A stretch of DNA of 64,000 nt from Streptomyces sp. SUK 48 (lineage in GTDB: Bacteria > Actinomycetota > Actinomycetes > Streptomycetales > Streptomycetaceae): assembly GCF_009650765.1 (NCBI RefSeq), contig NZ_CP045740.1:3038001-3102000 (forward strand), given 5' to 3'. The notes beneath the pieces are model-generated. The model searched no databases. It was not told where the DNA came from and saw only the letters and a list, made by a program, of their open reading frames with translations. Below, piece by piece: positions 1-7,052 of this stretch. The number at the start of each line of letters is the position of its first letter. Within the stretch, counting starts at the first letter, position 1. A program made the translations under genes and the position numbers.

Positions 1-474
1 CTGATGGTGCTGTCCGACGCGATGAACGGCCGGGACGAGAACGGCCACTACAGCAACATCGCCTCGGCGAACGTGGCGATCAACTGCGCCGACGAGAAGC
101 CCCGTTACACCGTCGCCGACGTGCAGCGCGCGCTTCCCCGGTTCCGCGCCGCCTCGCCGCTGTTCGGGGACTTCCTCGCCTGGGGCATGGTCGGCTGCAC
201 CGACTGGGCCGTGCCGGGCGCCGCCTACCACCCCGATGTCAGCGCCCCCGGATCGGCGCCGGTCCTGGTCGTCGGCAACACGGGCGACCCGGCCACCCCC
301 TACGAGGGCGCGCGGCGGATGGCGGAGGCCCTCGGCAAGGGCGTCGGCGTCCAGCTGACGTTCAAGGGCCAGGGGCACGGCGCGTACGACAGCAAGGACC
401 CGTGCGTGCAGAGCAAGGTGAACGCGTACCTGCTGCACGGCACGATCCCGAAGGCGGGTGCGGTCTGCGGCTGA
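1..474 (+). CDS. C-terminal part of a TAP-like alpha/beta-hydrolase peptidase (5' end outside window)
   Basis: The frame is already open at base 1, so only the last 157 residues are visible. They match the C-terminal part of the Streptomyces secreted tripeptidyl aminopeptidase (TAP/SlpD-type) family, in which this TAP-like domain supplies the acidic and histidine members of the Ser-Asp-His triad. The segment NTGDPATPYEGA holds the probable catalytic Asp and GQGHGAY the probable His. Paired Cys residues in the visible part fit an exported, disulphide-bonded protein. The nucleophile and any signal peptide lie upstream and cannot be checked. Family-level assignment is good; the exact substrate is not known. 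Confidence 0.85.
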   Translation: MMVLSDAMNGRDENGHYSNIASANVAINCADEKPRYTVADVQRALPRFRAASPLFGDFLAWGMVGCTDWAVPGAAYHPDVSAPGSAPVLVVGNTGDPATPYEGARRMAEALGKGVGVQLTFKGQGHGAYDSKDPCVQSKVNAYLLHGTIPKAGAVCG

Positions 475-486
475 GCCGCGCGCGAA

Positions 487-518
487 CCGGCCCGTACGGG
501 AGAACCCGTGCGGGCCGG
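487..518. terminator. Bidirectional hairpin between convergent hydrolase genes
   Basis: Arms at 487-500 and 505-518 pair over 14 bases with one weak position around an AGAA loop. The hairpin sits between the stop codons of two convergent genes. No U-tract follows, which is usual for Streptomyces terminators. Confidence 0.7.
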
Positions 519-540
519 ACGCCGTAGTGGGGCCCCCGGG

Positions 541-1524
541 TCACACCGTGCCGAGCGCGGTGCGCAGGACGGCGACGGCCTGGGCGATGGCGGCCTCGGC
601 GGCGTGGGTCGCGCGCAGCGCGTCGAGCATCACGAAGTCGTGGATGATGCCCTGGTAGCGCACGGCGGTCACCGGCACCCCGGCGGCCCGGAGCCGGGCG
701 GCGTACGCCTCGCCCTCGTCCCGCAGCACGTCGGCCTCGCCGGTGACGACCAGCGCCGGGGGCAGTCCGGTGAGCTGCTCCAGGGTGGCGCGCAGCGGCG
801 ACGCGGTGATCTCGGCGCGCTGCTTCTCGTCGGTCGTGTACTGGTCCCAGAACCACCGCATGGCGTCGCGGCGCAGGAAGTAGCCCTCGGCGAACTCGTG
901 GTACGACGGGGTGTCGAAGGACGCGTCGGTGACCGGGTAGAACAGCACCTGCTGGAGCAGCGGGACGTCGCCGCGCTCCTTGGCCATCAGGGTGAGCGCG
1001 GCCGACATGTTGCCGCCGACCGAGTCACCGGCGACCGCGATCCGGGTGGCGTCCAGGCCGCGCTCGGCGCCCTCACGGACGACCCACTGGGCGACGGCGT
1101 AGTTCTGCTCGATGGCGACCGGGTAGCGGGCCTCGGGCGAGAGGTCGTACTCGGGGAAGACGACGGCCGCGCGGGCGCCGACGGCCAGTTCGCGGACCAG
1201 GCGGTCGTGGGTGTGGGCGTTCCCGAACACCCAGCCGGCGCCGTGGATGTAGACGATCACCGGGAGGGTGCCGGTGGCTCCGGCCGGGCGGACGACGCGG
1301 GCGCGGACGGAACCGGTGGGCCCGCCCTGCACATTCACCCACTCCTCGTCCACGGCCGGCTTCGCGGTCTCCCCGGACTGCACCTCGTCGACGGCCTTGC
1401 GGCCCTCGACCGGACCGAGGTCGAAGAGGTACGGCGGGTTCGCGGTGGCCTCGGCGAAGGCGGCGGCGGCCGGCTCCAGCACCGGGCGGGCGGCAGTCTC
1501 GGCGGACTCGGTGATCTCGGACAC
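541..1524 (-). CDS. HSL-family (hormone-sensitive-lipase-like) alpha/beta hydrolase / carboxylesterase
   Basis: A 327-residue esterase. It has the oxyanion motif HGAGW (residues 94-98, normally HGGG), the nucleophile elbow GDSVGG (Ser168), an Asp in EADVLRDE (Asp265) and a His in IIHDF (His295), which together form the triad of the HSL/arylacetamide-deacetylase family. It would hydrolyse short-chain esters in the cytoplasm; there is no signal peptide. I chose GTG at 1524 because AGGAGC precedes it at good distance; an upstream in-frame ATG at 1671 would overrun the promoter/operator and adds a non-conserved extension. It is divergent from an OhrR-type repressor and separated from it by a long palindrome, so it is probably controlled by that repressor. 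Confidence 0.88.
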   Translation of the reverse strand: MSEITESAETAARPVLEPAAAAFAEATANPPYLFDLGPVEGRKAVDEVQSGETAKPAVDEEWVNVQGGPTGSVRARVVRPAGATGTLPVIVYIHGAGWVFGNAHTHDRLVRELAVGARAAVVFPEYDLSPEARYPVAIEQNYAVAQWVVREGAERGLDATRIAVAGDSVGGNMSAALTLMAKERGDVPLLQQVLFYPVTDASFDTPSYHEFAEGYFLRRDAMRWFWDQYTTDEKQRAEITASPLRATLEQLTGLPPALVVTGEADVLRDEGEAYAARLRAAGVPVTAVRYQGIIHDFVMLDALRATHAAEAAIAQAVAVLRTALGTV

Positions 1525-1597
1525 GAGGAGCTCCTGACGGTCGGGCCGGCGGTCGGATCGGCCGGCCGGCGGGTACGAGAAGAAAGGTACCGCCCAA

Positions 1598-1632
1598 TTA
1601 GATCGCGCGCAACTAAGTTGTGCACGATCTAA
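1598..1632. promoter_or_regulatory. 35-bp near-perfect palindrome, probable OhrR/MarR operator
   Basis: The left arm begins TTAGATCG and ends CAACT; the right arm begins AGTTG and ends CGATCTAA. Of 17 positions per arm only two or three fail to pair. Each half also starts with TTAG and ends with CTAA, so two overlapping sites are possible. It lies in the only AT-richer stretch between the divergent esterase and MarR genes, where it would cover both promoters. This is the usual arrangement for autoregulated MarR-family repressors. Confidence 0.75.
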
Positions 1633-1694
1633 TCGCGATCGATGGACCACTGTTAAAATGGGACTTTTCATTCACCCGAGGGAGGACGCCCGTC

Positions 1695-2189
1695 ATGGAC
1701 CAGGTCACCCACCCCGAGGCGGGCACCCCCGACCCCGAGCCGGGCACCCCCGCCCTCGCGCCGGGCTCGCTCCTGCTCCAGGACCAGCTGTGCTTCGCCC
1801 TGTACGCGGCCTCGCGCGCGGTCACCGCGCGCTACCGGCCCCTGCTGGACGAGCTGGGCCTGACCTATCCGCAGTACCTGGTGATGCTGGCCCTCTGGGA
1901 GCGGGACGCGCTCTCCGTCGGCGACCTGGGCGGCGCGCTCCAGCTGGAGTCGAGCACACTCTCCCCGCTGCTCAAACGACTGGAGTCGGCCGGTCTGGTG
2001 CGCCGCGAGCGCCGCCCCGACGACGAGCGTTCCGTCACCGTCCGGCTCACCGGGTCCGGCGGCGCCCTGCGCGAGCGGGCCCGCGCGGTCCCCCTGGCCA
2101 TCGGCGACGCGATGGGCCTCACCGCCGAGCAGGACGCCACGGCCAAGCACCTGCTGCGGCTGCTCACCACGAACGTGACGGCCGGATGA
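1695..2189 (+). CDS. MarR-family transcriptional regulator, one-Cys OhrR type
   Basis: A 164-residue winged-helix repressor. After a Pro/Glu/Gly-rich extension of about 25 residues the sequence QLCFALYA carries a single Cys (Cys33) in the position of the reactive Cys of Bacillus OhrR, and YRPLLD and TYPQYL supply the two Tyr residues that hydrogen-bond to it. The recognition region SSTLSPLLKRLE and the wing DERSV are typical. There is no second Cys, so it is the one-Cys class, sensing organic hydroperoxides through mixed disulphide or overoxidation. ATG at 1695 follows GGGAGG; an upstream ATG at 1620 lies inside the operator. The usual partner, an Ohr peroxidase gene, is absent; the partner here is an esterase. 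Confidence 0.88.
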   Translation: MDQVTHPEAGTPDPEPGTPALAPGSLLLQDQLCFALYAASRAVTARYRPLLDELGLTYPQYLVMLALWERDALSVGDLGGALQLESSTLSPLLKRLESAGLVRRERRPDDERSVTVRLTGSGGALRERARAVPLAIGDAMGLTAEQDATAKHLLRLLTTNVTAG

Positions 2190-2195
2190 CACGAC

Positions 2196-2236
2196 GAAGC
2201 CCGCGACCCTGAACGCGAGTTCGGGGCGCGGGCTTC
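2196..2236. terminator. Hairpin terminator between convergent marR and moeZ
   Basis: Arms GAAGCCCGCG (from 2196) and CGCGGGCTTC (to 2236) pair perfectly over 10 bases, with further partial pairing inside. It lies in the 67-base gap between two convergent stop codons and can serve both strands. Confidence 0.75.
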
Positions 2237-2256
2237 TCGACGCAGACGGAGGCCGC

Positions 2257-3435
2257 TCAGTAGACCGGCTTGTCCGGCTCGATCTGGTTGACCCAGCCGA
2301 TGACGCCGCCGCCGACATGGACGGCGTCGGAGAAGCCCGCGGACTTCAGGACCGCGAGGACTTCCGCACTGCGGACACCCGTCTTGCAATGCAAGACGAT
2401 CTTCTTGTCCTGGGGCAGCGTCTCCAGGGCGGTGCCCATGAGGAACTCGTTCTTCGGGATCAGCGTGGCACCCGGGATGGAGACGATCTCGTACTCGTTC
2501 GGCTCGCGGACGTCGATGATCTCGATGTTCTCGCCGTCGTCGATCCACTCCTTGAGCTGCTTGGGAGTGATCGTCGAACCGGCCGCCGCCTCCTGGGCCT
2601 CCTCCGAGACGACGCCGCAGAACGCCTCGTAGTCGATGAGCTCGGTGACGGTCGGGTTCTCGCCGCAGACCGCGCAGTCCGGGTCCTTGCGGATCTTGAC
2701 CTGGCGGTACTGCATCTCCAGGGCGTCGTAGATCATCAGCCGGCCGACCAGCGGGTCGCCGATGCCCGCGAGGAGCTTGATGGCCTCGTTGACCTGGATG
2801 GAGCCGATCGACGCGCACAGCACGCCGAGCACACCGCCCTCGGCGCAGGAGGGGACCATGCCCGGGGGCGGGGGCTCCGGGTAGAGGCAGCGGTAGCAGG
2901 GGCCGTGCTCGGACCAGAAGACCGACGCCTGGCCGTCGAAGCGGTAGATCGAACCCCAGATGTACGGCTTGTTCAGCAGCACACAGGCGTCGTTGACCAG
3001 GTAGCGGGTGGCGAAGTTGTCCGTGCCGTCCACGATCAGGTCGTACTGGCCGAAGATGTCCATCACGTTCTCGGCTTCGAGCCGCTCCTCGTGAAGGACC
3101 ACGTTCACGTAAGGGTTGATGCCCTTGACGGTGTCGCGCGCGGACTCGGCCTTGGAGCGGCCGATGTCGGACTGGCTGTGGATGATCTGGCGCTGCAGGT
3201 TCGACTCGTCGACCTCGTCGAACTCCACGATGCCGAGCGTGCCGACACCCGCCGCGGCCAGGTACATCAGCGCGGGCGAACCCAGGCCGCCGGCGCCCAC
3301 GCACAGCACCTTGGCGTTCTTCAGCCGCTTCTGCCCGTCCATGCCCACATCGGGGATGATCAGGTGGCGGGAGTACCTGCGGACCTCGTCTACGGTGAGC
3401 TCGGAAGCGGGCTCGACCAGGGGTGGCAGCGACAC
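2257..3435 (-). CDS. moeZ: Adenylyltransferase/sulfurtransferase MoeZ (ThiF/MoeB domain + rhodanese)
   Basis: A 392-residue two-domain E1-like enzyme. It adenylates the C-terminal Gly-Gly of small sulfur-carrier proteins and transfers sulfur to form the thiocarboxylate used in molybdopterin, thiamine, cysteine (CysO-type) and thiolated natural-product synthesis. The N-terminal ThiF domain has the nucleotide loop GAGGLGS (47-53), zinc Cys pairs C180/C183 and C254/C257, and a candidate catalytic Cys197. The C-terminal rhodanese domain has the active-site loop CKTGVRS (Cys350). GTG at 3435 has GGAG upstream. It is transcribed alone, convergent with the marR gene. Confidence 0.95.
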   Translation of the reverse strand: MSLPPLVEPASELTVDEVRRYSRHLIIPDVGMDGQKRLKNAKVLCVGAGGLGSPALMYLAAAGVGTLGIVEFDEVDESNLQRQIIHSQSDIGRSKAESARDTVKGINPYVNVVLHEERLEAENVMDIFGQYDLIVDGTDNFATRYLVNDACVLLNKPYIWGSIYRFDGQASVFWSEHGPCYRCLYPEPPPPGMVPSCAEGGVLGVLCASIGSIQVNEAIKLLAGIGDPLVGRLMIYDALEMQYRQVKIRKDPDCAVCGENPTVTELIDYEAFCGVVSEEAQEAAAGSTITPKQLKEWIDDGENIEIIDVREPNEYEIVSIPGATLIPKNEFLMGTALETLPQDKKIVLHCKTGVRSAEVLAVLKSAGFSDAVHVGGGVIGWVNQIEPDKPVY

Positions 3436-3498
3436 GGGGACTCCGTTGGTCGGTCGATCACTACATTTGTTCTCCTGGTAACACTGCCACGCCCTTCT

Positions 3499-4263
3499 TC
3501 ATTCCGAGACACCCGGTCCGAGGCGCGAGACGATTTCGTCCCAGTAGCCGGGCATCGCCTCCCAGGGGTCCCCCGAGCCACGGCCTCCGGTGCGGTCCGT
3601 GAAGTAGACCGTGGCCGCGCCCTGCCAGCGCGCGACGCGCAGCGCCTCCTCCAGATGCCCGCGCGGCACCCCGTGCACGAAGTGGCAGAACCGCTCGGGC
3701 GGATGGTCGGCGGTCCACTCCGCGACCTGTGACCAGCGGTAGTCGGACCAGGAGCCGGAGAAGGTCACCAGCTGGTCGGCGTGGTCCGCGTAGCCCGGGT
3801 GCGGGTGGGTGCCGTGGCCGAGGACGAGACGGGCACTGTCGTTGATCGCCCGCAGCTCCCCGAGTACCCGGCGGACGCCGTCGAGTTCGGCGCGGCCGTG
3901 GGGGCAGCGGTCGAGGAGGAAGCCGTCGACCCGGTACCAGTCGAGGTAGCGGTGGGCGTCGCGGACCAGGTCGGCGTGGGCGCGGACGCCCTGCGCGAGG
4001 TCGAGGCGGCCGAGGACGCGCGTGCCCGCGTGGTGCAGCGCCTGAGCCGCCGTCAGGCAGTGCGGGTCGGGGCGGGCGCCGGGGCCGCCGGCCACGTCGA
4101 GCGCCACCCAGTCCAGCGGGGTGCCGGGGCGGGCGAGCGCGGCCCACTGGGCGGGGGCGACGAGCGGGTGGGCGAAGCCGGGGACGCCGAGGGCGGTGCG
4201 GACGGCGGTGCCGGTGGCGCCCAAGGCGTCCTCGGTGGTGCCGGTGCTGGTCAGATGCGGCAT
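3499..4263 (-). CDS. Spherulin-4-like / GH135-GH166-type glycoside hydrolase
   Basis: A 254-residue protein resembling spherulation-specific family 4, a TIM-barrel family related to the polysaccharide hydrolase domains of Sph3 and PelA. The barrel strands VALDVAGG (near 53-60) and VDGFLLD (112-118) are the visible hallmarks. No signal peptide is present, so it is predicted cytosolic or exported by an unknown route. In characterised relatives the Asp of the second strand is followed by Glu; here Asp118 is followed by Arg119, so catalysis may be altered or lost. Its start overlaps the end of the epimerase gene by 13 bases, so the two are co-translated. The family call is an inference from motif and fold pattern. 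Confidence 0.72.
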   Translation of the reverse strand: MPHLTSTGTTEDALGATGTAVRTALGVPGFAHPLVAPAQWAALARPGTPLDWVALDVAGGPGARPDPHCLTAAQALHHAGTRVLGRLDLAQGVRAHADLVRDAHRYLDWYRVDGFLLDRCPHGRAELDGVRRVLGELRAINDSARLVLGHGTHPHPGYADHADQLVTFSGSWSDYRWSQVAEWTADHPPERFCHFVHGVPRGHLEEALRVARWQGAATVYFTDRTGGRGSGDPWEAMPGYWDEIVSRLGPGVSE

Positions 4264-5210
4264 GCCGCCTCCATCCAGATGTCGGCCAGGGACTCTTCGA
4301 GGTTGATGCGCGGCCGCCAGCCGAGCCGGTCGCGCGCGGTGCGCACATCGGCCTGCTGCCAGCCGCCGCAGCCGTCCGGGTAGGGGAACGCGGCCGGGGC
4401 AGTGTGCTCCGACTCGGCCCGGGGGTGGCCGAGGCCGCCGCGCAACACCCCGGACGGGGCGTCGAGTTCGTGCAGCGCGCCGCCGTAGCCGGCCACGCGG
4501 GCCAGGATTCCGGCGGCGTCCCGCAGCCGTACGGCACGGCCCGAACCGATGTTGATCACGCCCTGCGCGGCGGAGAGCGAGGCGGCGTGCACGGCGCGGG
4601 CGACATCGCGTACGTCCACGAAGTCGCGCTGCACACCGAGTCCGGCGAGTTTCAGTTCCCCGTCGCCGGACTGCATCGCGCGGCGCATCGCCTCGGCGAG
4701 CCGGCCGAGCGGGGAGCCGGCCGGGGTGCCGGGTCCGCAGGGCGAGAAGACGCGCAGCACCACGGCGTCCAGACCGGAGCCGAGGACGAGTTCGGTGGCG
4801 GCGAGCTTGCTGACGCCGTACGGACCGCCGGGCCGCGGTACGGCGTCCTCGGCCGTGGACGAGCCGGGCTGGCTGGGCCCGTACTCCGCGCCGCAGCCGA
4901 TCTGCACCAGCCGCGCGCCGCAGCCGCTGCGCCGCAGCGCCTCGCACACGGTGGCCACGGCGACGGTGTTGTGCCGGGTCAGCTCGCGGGCACCGCCGCG
5001 GGTGGCACCGGCGCAGTTGACGACGACCCCGGGGTGCACCGCCCCCAGGAACCGGGTGAGCGCGCCCGGGCTGCCGGTGGCGAGGTCGAACCGGACGTCC
5101 GCGTCGTCGCCCCGCCCGAGCGCGGTGAGCTGTACGGCGGGGTCGGCGAGCAGCCGCTCGGCCACGAACCGGCCGAGGTAACCATTGGCTCCGATCAGCA
5201 GGACCCTCAT
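4251..5210 (-). CDS. NAD-dependent nucleotide-sugar epimerase/dehydratase (extended SDR)
   Basis: A 319-residue extended short-chain dehydrogenase. GANGYLG (7-13) is the NAD-binding loop and YGVSK (Tyr131, Lys135) the catalytic pair. The third triad residue, usually Ser/Thr shortly before the YG, is not evident: the segment reads IGCGAEYG. In context it may make the nucleotide sugar for the neighbouring glycosyltransferase, comparable to PelX (UDP-GlcNAc 4-epimerase) beside pel genes, but the sequence alone does not give the substrate. Its ATG shares four bases (ATGA) with the stop of an 18-codon mini-gene and its end overlaps the spherulin-like gene, so all three are probably translated as a coupled unit. 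Confidence 0.85.
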   Translation of the reverse strand: MRVLLIGANGYLGRFVAERLLADPAVQLTALGRGDDADVRFDLATGSPGALTRFLGAVHPGVVVNCAGATRGGARELTRHNTVAVATVCEALRRSGCGARLVQIGCGAEYGPSQPGSSTAEDAVPRPGGPYGVSKLAATELVLGSGLDAVVLRVFSPCGPGTPAGSPLGRLAEAMRRAMQSGDGELKLAGLGVQRDFVDVRDVARAVHAASLSAAQGVINIGSGRAVRLRDAAGILARVAGYGGALHELDAPSGVLRGGLGHPRAESEHTAPAAFPYPDGCGGWQQADVRTARDRLGWRPRINLEESLADIWMEAACRI

Positions 5211-5263
5211 CGGGCGGCTCCCTGGGTGAGGGCTTCGGGGGCTCCCTGGTGGGAGGTGGACAT
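5207..5263 (-). CDS. 18-residue mini-ORF translationally coupled to the epimerase
   Basis: ATG at 5263 is preceded by a strong GAAGGAGA site about 8 bases upstream, better than the site in front of the epimerase itself. The peptide reads MSTSHQGAPEALTQGAAR and its TGA overlaps the epimerase ATG as ATGA. This architecture suggests a translational-coupling leader or a genuine micro-protein. I do not recognise a family. A simple alternative is that it only delivers ribosomes to the epimerase start. Confidence 0.5.
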   Translation of the reverse strand: MSTSHQGAPEALTQGAAR

Positions 5264-5322
5264 CTGGAGGTCTCCTTCAACGGGGTGGTGCTGTTGGTTC
5301 GGGGGGCGGCGCGAGCCGGTGC

Positions 5323-6459
5323 TCACCCGGGTGCTCCGGTGGGTGCGTGGGCGGAGGCGCGGGTGAGGGTGCGGCCGGCGTGCAGCAGCAGGGCCAGGGC
5401 GGCGGTGCCGCAGGCGAGGGCCGGTACGGCGGGTTCGCCCACGGTGTCCGTGAGGGTCCGCACGGGCAGCGCGAGCAGCCGGCAGTGGGGCAGCCGCCCG
5501 GCGAGGGGCAGCGCGAGGGCCATCGCCTCGGTGACCGCGGCGGCGCCGAGGGCGAGGACGGGGGCGCGCCGGTGCCGGTACGCGATGAGCAGCCGGGCGA
5601 GCAGGAGCAGGGCGCCGAGGGTGAGCGCCTGCGGGAGGGCCGCGGGTTCGCCGAGGACCTTTCCGCACGCCAGGAGGAGCGCGGCGAGCGCGCCGAGGAA
5701 CAGGGCGAAGGCGCCGAGCAGCAGGGGGCGCGCGGCGGCCGTGAAGTCGTCGAGGCCCCGGCTGCCGGCGAGTGTGCGCCGGGCGCCCGCGGCGAGGAGA
5801 TGGGCGCACCAGGCGGCGGGCGCGAGGGCCAGGGTGAGGGCGAGCGCGGGCGCGGTGGTGGTGGGCCAGGCGCCGCCGGGCGCGCCGTCGGGCAGCGCGT
5901 CGGGGCCGCCGGTGAGCACGTCGTGCAGCAGGCCGTCGCCGAACAGCGCGTAGCCGAGGAGCCAGAGGGTCCAGCTGACGAGGGATCCCTGCCAGGGGCG
6001 GGGGCGCCGGTGCCCGTCGCGCACGGCCAGGGGTCCGGTGCGCAGCGCCGCGCGGGCCGTGAGGGCGACGACGACGATCCCGGCCGCGGCCACGAGCAGC
6101 CGCGGCTGTCCCTGGGTGAGCCGCGTCCCGGCCGCGGTGCCCGCCGCGGCGGCCCCGGGCAGCAGGCTCAGCAGCGCCCACGCCGCGTTGATCCGGGGCA
6201 CGGGGACGGCCGGCTTCGGCTCCGGCGGGGGCTCCCCGGTCCGCGGCACCCGCGCGTACAGCTCCTCGGCCAGCGAGAAGACGTCCCGGTGCCGGAACCG
6301 CGCCGCTGTCCGGTCGGTGATCCCCTGTGCCTCCAGCCCGGCCGCGATCTCCAGCGCGTCGACGGCCTGTTCGCACAGGTCGCGGTGCCGGTGGAGCAAC
6401 GCCTTGACGGGGTCGCCGGAGGGGCGGCGGGGGGTGGCGCCATGGGAGGGGGCGGGCAT
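5323..6459 (-). CDS. Polytopic integral membrane protein of the Pel-like cluster (downstream part of a possibly split gene)
   Basis: A 378-residue protein with a cytosolic N-terminal region of about 95 residues (VKALLHRHRDLCEQAVDAL..., predicted helical) followed by about eight hydrophobic segments from residue 95 to the C-terminus. It sits between the PelF-like glycosyltransferase and the epimerase, where an exporter or polymerase partner would be expected, but it is shorter than PelG and I cannot assign it to a flippase family. ATG at 6459 has no good ribosome-binding site, and an in-frame stop at 6526-6528 limits extension. The preceding frame (see 6168-7052) looks like its missing N-terminus after a one-base shift. 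Confidence 0.7.
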   Translation of the reverse strand: MPAPSHGATPRRPSGDPVKALLHRHRDLCEQAVDALEIAAGLEAQGITDRTAARFRHRDVFSLAEELYARVPRTGEPPPEPKPAVPVPRINAAWALLSLLPGAAAAGTAAGTRLTQGQPRLLVAAAGIVVVALTARAALRTGPLAVRDGHRRPRPWQGSLVSWTLWLLGYALFGDGLLHDVLTGGPDALPDGAPGGAWPTTTAPALALTLALAPAAWCAHLLAAGARRTLAGSRGLDDFTAAARPLLLGAFALFLGALAALLLACGKVLGEPAALPQALTLGALLLLARLLIAYRHRRAPVLALGAAAVTEAMALALPLAGRLPHCRLLALPVRTLTDTVGEPAVPALACGTAALALLLHAGRTLTRASAHAPTGAPG

Positions 6460-7052
6460 GGGCGCAGACGGCCCGCTCGCGGGGCGGGCGGCGGGTGGTC
6501 GACGAGGGCCGCGGAGGTACGGGGCTCACCGGCACGGGACTTGGCGAGGACCACCCCGGAACCGGAGGACGCGGGCACGGAGCGGGGGGTCGCCGCCGAG
6601 GCGCCCGGCCGCTCCGGGGAGGTCGCGCCCGTGCGAGGGAAACCCTCGGCCGAACTGGGCATGTCAGAAGGGGGGTTGAAGCCAGGGGGGTTGACACCAG
6701 AGGTGTTGAGGCCAGGGACGTTGACGCCAGGCATGTCGAAGCCAAGCGCCCCGGCACCGGGCGCGGAGGGCACGCCGTCGGCGGCGTCCGGCCAGCTCAC
6801 GGGGTCCTCGCCGCCGTACGGGCCGGCTACAGGGGCCCCCCGGTTCACTCCGACCGGCGCCTGCGGCCACTCCCCCACGTCCGACGCCACCCCGGCCGAG
6901 GATCGCTCTCTCGCCCCCGGAGCCGCCCCGGCCGAAGGCCGCTCCCCCGACTCCGAGGCCACCTTGGCCGGTCCCGGAGCCATCCCGGCCGAGGGCCCCG
7001 CTTCCGCGCCCCACGGCACCCCGCCGCTCGGCTTTCTCGGTGTGTCGCTCAT
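6168..7052 (-). CDS. Pro/Gly/Ala-rich N-terminal portion, apparently frameshifted into the membrane protein
   Basis: The frame starts with ATG at 7052, overlapping the glycosyltransferase stop as ATGA, and reads MSDTPRKPSGG. Residues 1 to about 195 are low-complexity and predicted disordered, with five pentapeptides of elastin-like type G-hydrophobic-x-x-P at residues 104-128. Codon usage is coding-like down to about 6470, after which the -1 frame (the membrane protein starting at 6459) takes over and this frame becomes a shadow until its stop at 6168. The simplest explanation is one gene, 5323-7052, broken by a missing base in the C-rich stretch near 6440-6470, by a real mutation, or less likely read by -1 slippage. 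Only the region above about 6460 should be treated as real coding sequence. Confidence 0.5.
   Translation of the reverse strand: MSDTPRKPSGGVPWGAEAGPSAGMAPGPAKVASESGERPSAGAAPGARERSSAGVASDVGEWPQAPVGVNRGAPVAGPYGGEDPVSWPDAADGVPSAPGAGALGFDMPGVNVPGLNTSGVNPPGFNPPSDMPSSAEGFPRTGATSPERPGASAATPRSVPASSGSGVVLAKSRAGEPRTSAALVDHPPPAPRAGRLRPCPPPPMAPPPAAPPATPSRRCSTGTATCANRPSTRWRSRPGWRHRGSPTGQRRGSGTGTSSRWPRSCTRGCRGPGSPRRSRSRPSPCPGSTRRGRC

Noticed and set aside
6526..6528. Extending the membrane protein upstream in its own frame to the glycosyltransferase.
   Set aside because: An in-frame TGA at this position blocks it.
5207..6757. Large minus-strand frame overlapping the membrane protein.
   Set aside because: Its Arg/Pro/Ala composition is that of a shadow frame; only its last 18 codons after an ATG and strong ribosome-binding site are plausible.
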